DNA of 10,901 bases from Acidobacteriota bacterium (lineage in GTDB: Bacteria > Acidobacteriota > UBA6911 > JACQSX01): contig JACQGG010000238.1 in NCBI GenBank assembly GCA_016199665.1, positions 1 to 10,901 on the forward strand, read 5' to 3'. The position numbers were made by a program, and so were the translations under genes. How positions within the stretch are numbered: position 1 is the stretch's first letter; each line of letters opens with the position of its first letter. Below the pieces are notes generated by a model, which was not told the origin of the DNA, searched no databases, and saw only the letters and a program-made list of their open reading frames with translations. This document shows positions 7,788 through 10,901 of this stretch, piece after piece.

Positions 7788-7871
7788 GCCGCTGCGCGGC
7801 TGGTACAAACATACACGAACTGCACCGAGGGCTCACGCCCTCGGCTACAATTCTCGGGCCGCTCCGCGGCC
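7788..7871 (-). repeat. Composite three-hairpin REP-like element, copy 2 (inverted)
   Basis: Read on the minus strand, this 84-bp element gives hairpin A2 (GGCCGC-GGA-GCGGCC, 7871-7857), the conserved linker GAATTGTAG, hairpin B (CCGAGGGC-GTGA-GCCCTCGG, 7844-7825), a 23-bp spacer and hairpin A4 (GCCGC-GCA-GCGGC, 7800-7788). Relative to copy 1, the outer A pair is G-C instead of A-T and one B pair is A-T instead of G-C, so both stems stay fully paired. The spacers are unrelated between copies while the hairpins are conserved. Confidence 0.85.
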
Positions 7872-7972
7872 ACCGAAGCAGTCTGGACCGCAGCTCGCCC
7901 TCATTCAACCCTGCCAGTTTCTCACCCGTTTCGGCATCAATCCTGCAACCAACGGAAGCCGACTCGCGGTCA

Positions 7973-7990
7973 CGGCTCTGTAACGAACTT
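7973..7990 (-). repeat. Short repeat, family 2, right copy (inverted)
   Basis: On the minus strand this reads AAGTTCGTTACAGAGCCG, differing from 7369-7386 at two positions. It starts 24 bp beyond the stop codon of bicupin 2, so each convergent gene has a copy in the same orientation just after its end. Confidence 0.6.
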
Positions 7991-8014
7991 CGGCTGGGCT
8001 GAACGCCAGAAGGC

Positions 8015-9250
8015 TTACTCCGGCGCGTCCGCCTTTTGCTTGAAGATCTTGTCTGGCGCGCCAAAGCCGACACCGTCGGCCGCGAAGTGAACGACCCGCT
8101 GGACCTTCGCATTCAGCAAGCCGTCCTCGTCGGTCACGACCGCCCCCATCGTCATGAACCGCGCCGGCTGGTCGGCGTAAGGATTGGCGTGGCTGTGCCA
8201 GGTTCCCGCCGCTGTCATCCAGGGCATGCAAAACAGATCCCACGGCCCCCAAGGGATCCTGGCCTCGGGGGAATCGGTAGTGGCCCGCAGGGCGGTATAT
8301 CCTTTCCCTTTGACACCCATGAACCAGACTCCGCCGCCGTGCTTATGGCCGATTTCCTGTGACTGGGGAGGGATCTCCTGGAGGTTGCTGAAGTAGGCGC
8401 GGTGACCCATTTCCGGGGCGGGATCAATGTGGATCCCTTTCCAGCCGGTTTTGGCGCGCAGTTTCTTATGATGCGCCGGCATCTCCAATCCGACAGGATT
8501 CATCATTTGTCCCGCGGCGGGCCTGAAGGTCAGGGTGGCGGCAGGTCCCCGCCTTTCAAGGTTGACGGTGGCGCCGGTTCTTTTTTCCGCCTCGGCAATC
8601 GCGCTTTCCCAGTTGATCCCCTCAATCACTTCATCCTCGGGGACGGGTTCTCTTCTCTCGCCGGGAAAAGCCTGCTCGGGGACACTCCGGGTCCGCCGTA
8701 TAAATGGGTTGAACATGTCACTCCCCAGATGCTGGCTGAAAATCACGATCCTGGCCGGCTGGTCAAAAGGATTGGCAAGGCCGTACCAGGCGCCGAAAGG
8801 AATGAAGAAACGATCCCCCGACTTCCAGACCACCCCGGCTCCCGGCTTCTTCGGATCTTCGCGGGATTCCGCGTAGCCCTTTCCCAAAACCCCCATGAGG
8901 ACATACAGGCCGGTGTCGCGGCGCCCAATGAGCTTTAGCGAGCGTGGCGGTATTTCCTCCACCCACACGCGGGCCTGGGTGGAGGTTGGAAATTCAATAT
9001 AAGCATGCGCCCACCCCGCTTGCGCCCTCTTGGGCTTGTAGTGGGGGAACAGCTCCATATCCCGGAGGTTGATCTTGCTGATCAGCGGCATCTTGTAGAC
9101 GGCAGCGCCGGCGATCCGTTCCACTGCGGCCGTTTGTTTTTCAAGCTTTTCCAGTTCGTCAACCGTGGTGATCTCGTTTGCCTGTTGAGCTTGAAGCAGA
9201 CTCAGCGCCATGAGCCACCCGGTGAGCCCTGCCAGAATCCTGGAATTCAT
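8015..9250 (-). CDS. Exported bicupin protein, paralog 2 (possible 3-His metalloenzyme)
   Basis: This 411-residue protein has a signal peptide (1-21, LLQAQQ), so it is probably periplasmic. Cupin domain 1 spans about 83-175 and lacks the usual His pair (IGRRDTG at 109-114); its second motif reads AWYGLANP, with Leu158 where a metal ligand would sit. Cupin domain 2 (about 275-370) keeps Gly301-His302-Lys-His304 and Gly349-Thr-Trp-His352-Ser-His-Ala-Asn356, but no Glu follows the HxH motif. A site built from His302, His304 and His352 resembles the 3-His iron cupins, which include gentisate and cysteine dioxygenases, though function is not assigned here. The start at 9250 has a G7 ribosome binding site; the longer frame at 9265 has none and would add a non-signal extension. 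It lies 129 bp downstream of paralog 1 with no terminator-like hairpin plus T-run, so they are probably co-transcribed. Confidence 0.88.
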   Translation of the reverse strand: MNSRILAGLTGWLMALSLLQAQQANEITTVDELEKLEKQTAAVERIAGAAVYKMPLISKINLRDMELFPHYKPKRAQAGWAHAYIEFPTSTQARVWVEEIPPRSLKLIGRRDTGLYVLMGVLGKGYAESREDPKKPGAGVVWKSGDRFFIPFGAWYGLANPFDQPARIVIFSQHLGSDMFNPFIRRTRSVPEQAFPGERREPVPEDEVIEGINWESAIAEAEKRTGATVNLERRGPAATLTFRPAAGQMMNPVGLEMPAHHKKLRAKTGWKGIHIDPAPEMGHRAYFSNLQEIPPQSQEIGHKHGGGVWFMGVKGKGYTALRATTDSPEARIPWGPWDLFCMPWMTAAGTWHSHANPYADQPARFMTMGAVVTDEDGLLNAKVQRVVHFAADGVGFGAPDKIFKQKADAPE

Positions 9251-9256
9251 TTCGCA

Positions 9257-9263
9257 CCCCCCC
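9257..9263 (-). promoter_or_regulatory. Ribosome binding site of bicupin 2
   Basis: Seven consecutive G residues on the minus strand stand six bases before the ATG at 9250. This is an unusual pure-G version of the purine-rich site, and it sets the start at 9250 rather than 9265. Confidence 0.6.
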
Positions 9264-9379
9264 AAGAAAACCGCTCATTGCCAAAATTCAATCCCACAAA
9301 TCTTGGCCCCGCCTGCCGGACTCTGTCGAGCTTGCCCGACCGAACCGGAGACGGGACCGGTGGTCCGAGCCGGAGAAGG

Positions 9380-10618
9380 CTACTCAGGCGCGTCCGCCTT
9401 TTCCTTGAAAATCTTGTCCGGCGCGCCAAAACCGACTCCGTCGGCCGCGAAATGCACTACGTTTCCCGCCTTCGCGTTGAGCAAGCCATCGTCATCCATG
9501 CTGATGCTCTCGCCCATGAAGCGGGCCGGTTGGTCGTCGTACGGGTTGGCGTGGCTGTGCCACGTTCCGGCGGCGGTAAGCCAGGGAAGCTGGAACAGGT
9601 CCCATTCCCCCCAGGGAATTCTCGCCTCGGGAGAATCCGTCGTGGCTCGAAGCGCCGTGTAACCTCTCCCTTTCACCCCGAGGAAGATGATTCCCCCGCC
9701 GTGCTTATGGCCGATCTCCTGGGAGCGGGGCGGGATTTCCTGAAGATTGGTAAAGTGCGCGCGATGGCCCATTTCCGGACCGGGATCGATGTGGACCCCC
9801 TTCCATCCCGTCTTGGCCCGAAGCTTCTTGTGATGAGACGGCAGCTCCTGCTTAAAGGGATTGAGGGCATCCCCCAGGCCGACCTTGAAGACGAGCGTGG
9901 CGGCCGGACCTCGCCGCTCCATGTCCATGGTCTTGTTCGACTCCGCTCTCTTCTGCACTTGAGCCAGGGTCGCCTGCCAGTTCCCGATCTCGATGACCGT
10001 GTCCTCAGGCACCGGATCCCGTCTCTCCCCTGGAAAGATCTGCTCGGGCACGGTCCGGGTGCGTCCCAGAAACGGATTGTCCATGTCCTCACCCAGGTGG
10101 TGCGCAAACACCAGGATCCTGGCCGGCTGGTCAAAAGGATTGGCATGGCCATACCAGGCGCCAAAAGGCATATAGAAACGGTCGCCAGAATCCCAGACGA
10201 TCCCGGTCCCCGGTTTCAGCGGGTCATCGCGAAACTCCGTATAGCCCTTGCCAGTAACGCCCAGGAACACGTACATCCCGGTGTCCCGCCGCCCAATCAG
10301 TTTGAAAGAGCGGGGAGGTATTTCCTCAACCCAGATGCGCGCCGTGGTGGGAGTGGCAAACTCAATGTAAGCGTGAGTCCAGCCCGACTCTTTTCGTCTC
10401 GGCTTGTAGTGGGGGAAAAGCTGCATGTTGCGAACATTGATCTTGCTGATCAGGGGCATTTTGTAAACGGAGGCCCCGGCCACCGTTTCCACCATTGACG
10501 ACTCTTTTTCCAGCTTTTCCAGTTCCTCAACACTCGTCGGAGCCTGCTGTGCCTGCGCGCCAACCAGCACCAGACTCAAGAGACCGAAACCTATTGCAAA
10601 ACCGATCCTCGAATTCAT
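9380..10618 (-). CDS. Exported bicupin protein, paralog 1 (possible 3-His metalloenzyme)
   Basis: This 412-residue protein aligns with the product of 8015-9250 end to end with almost no gaps, and the C-terminal tails are nearly identical (HFAADGVGFGAPDKIFK). A signal peptide covers about residues 1-23 (VLVGAQAQQ). Domain 1 (about 83-175) again lacks HxH (IGRRDTG) but keeps His158 in AWYGHANP. Domain 2 has Gly303-His304-Lys-His306 and Gly351-Thr-Trp-His354-Ser-His-Ala-Asn358, without the usual Glu. This suggests one metal site in the C-terminal cupin, the reverse of gentisate dioxygenase, where the N-terminal cupin binds iron. The ATG at 10618 is preferred because GGAGGAA lies five bases upstream and a signal peptide starts there; the open frame extends to 10888 but the added part is arginine/glycine-rich and unlike a protein start. 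It is the first gene of the cupin pair. The reaction is unknown. Confidence 0.88.
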   Translation of the reverse strand: MNSRIGFAIGFGLLSLVLVGAQAQQAPTSVEELEKLEKESSMVETVAGASVYKMPLISKINVRNMQLFPHYKPRRKESGWTHAYIEFATPTTARIWVEEIPPRSFKLIGRRDTGMYVFLGVTGKGYTEFRDDPLKPGTGIVWDSGDRFYMPFGAWYGHANPFDQPARILVFAHHLGEDMDNPFLGRTRTVPEQIFPGERRDPVPEDTVIEIGNWQATLAQVQKRAESNKTMDMERRGPAATLVFKVGLGDALNPFKQELPSHHKKLRAKTGWKGVHIDPGPEMGHRAHFTNLQEIPPRSQEIGHKHGGGIIFLGVKGRGYTALRATTDSPEARIPWGEWDLFQLPWLTAAGTWHSHANPYDDQPARFMGESISMDDDGLLNAKAGNVVHFAADGVGFGAPDKIFKEKADAPE

Positions 10619-10623
10619 TCTGC

Positions 10624-10630
10624 TTCCTCC
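10624..10630 (-). promoter_or_regulatory. Ribosome binding site of bicupin 1
   Basis: GGAGGAA on the minus strand, five bases before the ATG at 10618, decides this start over upstream in-frame candidates. Confidence 0.8.
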
Positions 10631-10736
10631 ACCGGAAATTACTCCGGATACTAATGGGTTCCTTCCTGATTCTTCAACTATCCCTAAGACGACAACCCGC
10701 CCTGGCCTGCCCCGGCGGGCAACGATCACCATCCAT

Positions 10737-10765
10737 AACATACCCCCGAATGCCGACTTTTCCAA
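10737..10765 (-). promoter_or_regulatory. Candidate promoter for the bicupin operon
   Basis: On the minus strand, TTGGAA (10765-10760) and TATGTT (10742-10737) are separated by exactly 17 bp, each matching four of six consensus positions. Transcription would begin about 110 bp before the bicupin 1 ATG. The consensus used is the general sigma-70 type, and acidobacterial promoters may differ. Confidence 0.35.
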
Positions 10766-10901
10766 TCCTTTGCCAGTCGAAATCCTGCTGCCGCCAGCCA
10801 GGCGAGCTTGAGCCTCCCCGCCGCTCCCTGAGAACGTGTGAAAAAATCGTCTACTCCGTAATCCGCGAGAGCTCGGCAGCGGCGCCATCGCAGGACCCGT
10901 C

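Larger units (their letters stand above)
7366..8014. other. Repeat-rich convergent intergenic region
   Basis: This 649-bp gap lies between the stop codons of convergent amidohydrolase B and bicupin 2. It holds an inverted pair of an 18-bp repeat near its ends, two inverted copies of a three-hairpin element in its centre, one weak small reading frame (7426-7623) and a possible coding remnant (about 7873-7950, minus). I see no tRNA, transposase or CRISPR in it. Other open frames through the repeats are spurious. Confidence 0.85.
10619..10901. other. Upstream region of the bicupin operon
   Basis: This 283-bp stretch runs to the window edge. It contains the ribosome binding site, a candidate promoter (10737-10765) and a six-pair hairpin in the presumed leader (CCCGCC 10696-10701 with GGCGGG 10714-10719). 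I see no gene in it and none of the hairpin repeats found at 7597-7871. Confidence 0.6.

Noticed and set aside
7633..8112. A 159-codon minus-strand frame through the repeat region
   Set aside because: It overlaps the bicupin 2 end and translates the hairpin repeats (for example VAEGVSPR); it is not a real gene as a whole.
9005..10498. A 497-codon open frame on the plus strand opposite bicupin 1
   Set aside because: It is a shadow of the duplicated cupin genes. It spans both paralogs and their intergenic gap, its composition is arginine/proline-rich, and it has no domain signature, whereas the minus-strand proteins show conserved cupin motifs.
10829..10850. A run of six A (10841-10846), which is a T-run on the minus strand, considered as a terminator or an insertion-sequence end
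   Set aside because: No stem-loop directly precedes the T-run on the minus strand, and no matching inverted end or transposase is present in the window.

Overview
The window looks like chromosomal DNA of a soil-type Gram-negative bacterium, most likely an acidobacterium. The main reason is the long gene at 2147-5266. It encodes an Oar-like TonB-dependent receptor with an N-terminal carboxypeptidase-regulatory-like domain, a plug with an ELPLNGRDF motif, and an aromatic C-terminal end; receptors of this build are greatly expanded in Acidobacteriota. The lineage is an inference, because no rRNA or other marker gene is present.

The window holds five confident protein genes, all with N-terminal signal sequences: two paralogous Amidohydro_3/YtcJ-like metal hydrolases, one outer-membrane receptor, and two paralogous bicupin proteins. 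Layout: a heptamer tandem repeat (17-114) abuts half of a hairpin repeat at the left edge. Amidohydrolase A (152-2017, minus) and the receptor (2147-5266, minus) form a probable receptor-first operon. A 254-nt divergent promoter region separates them from amidohydrolase B (5521-7365, plus). A 649-nt repeat-rich convergent region (7366-8014) follows. Bicupin 2 (8015-9250, minus) and bicupin 1 (9380-10618, minus) form a tandem-duplicate operon read leftward from a possible promoter near 10750.

A plausible working picture is a cell-envelope catabolic locus. The receptor would bring a substrate across the outer membrane, and exported hydrolases and cupin enzymes would process it in the periplasm. 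The substrate cannot be told from sequence. The link between the receptor/hydrolase half and the cupin half rests only on proximity and shared export signals.

The most unusual DNA structure is in the convergent intergenic region. Two inverted copies of a composite element each carry three hairpins in the order A-B-A. The A hairpins have 5-6 bp stems closed by C-GNA-G triloops; this class includes GCGAAGC, a known exceptionally stable DNA mini-hairpin. The B hairpins have perfect 8-bp stems. Stem differences between the copies are compensatory. A second short repeat occurs in inverted orientation near both ends of the region, just beyond the stop codons of the two convergent genes. Half of hairpin B occurs again at positions 1-16, fused to the heptamer array.
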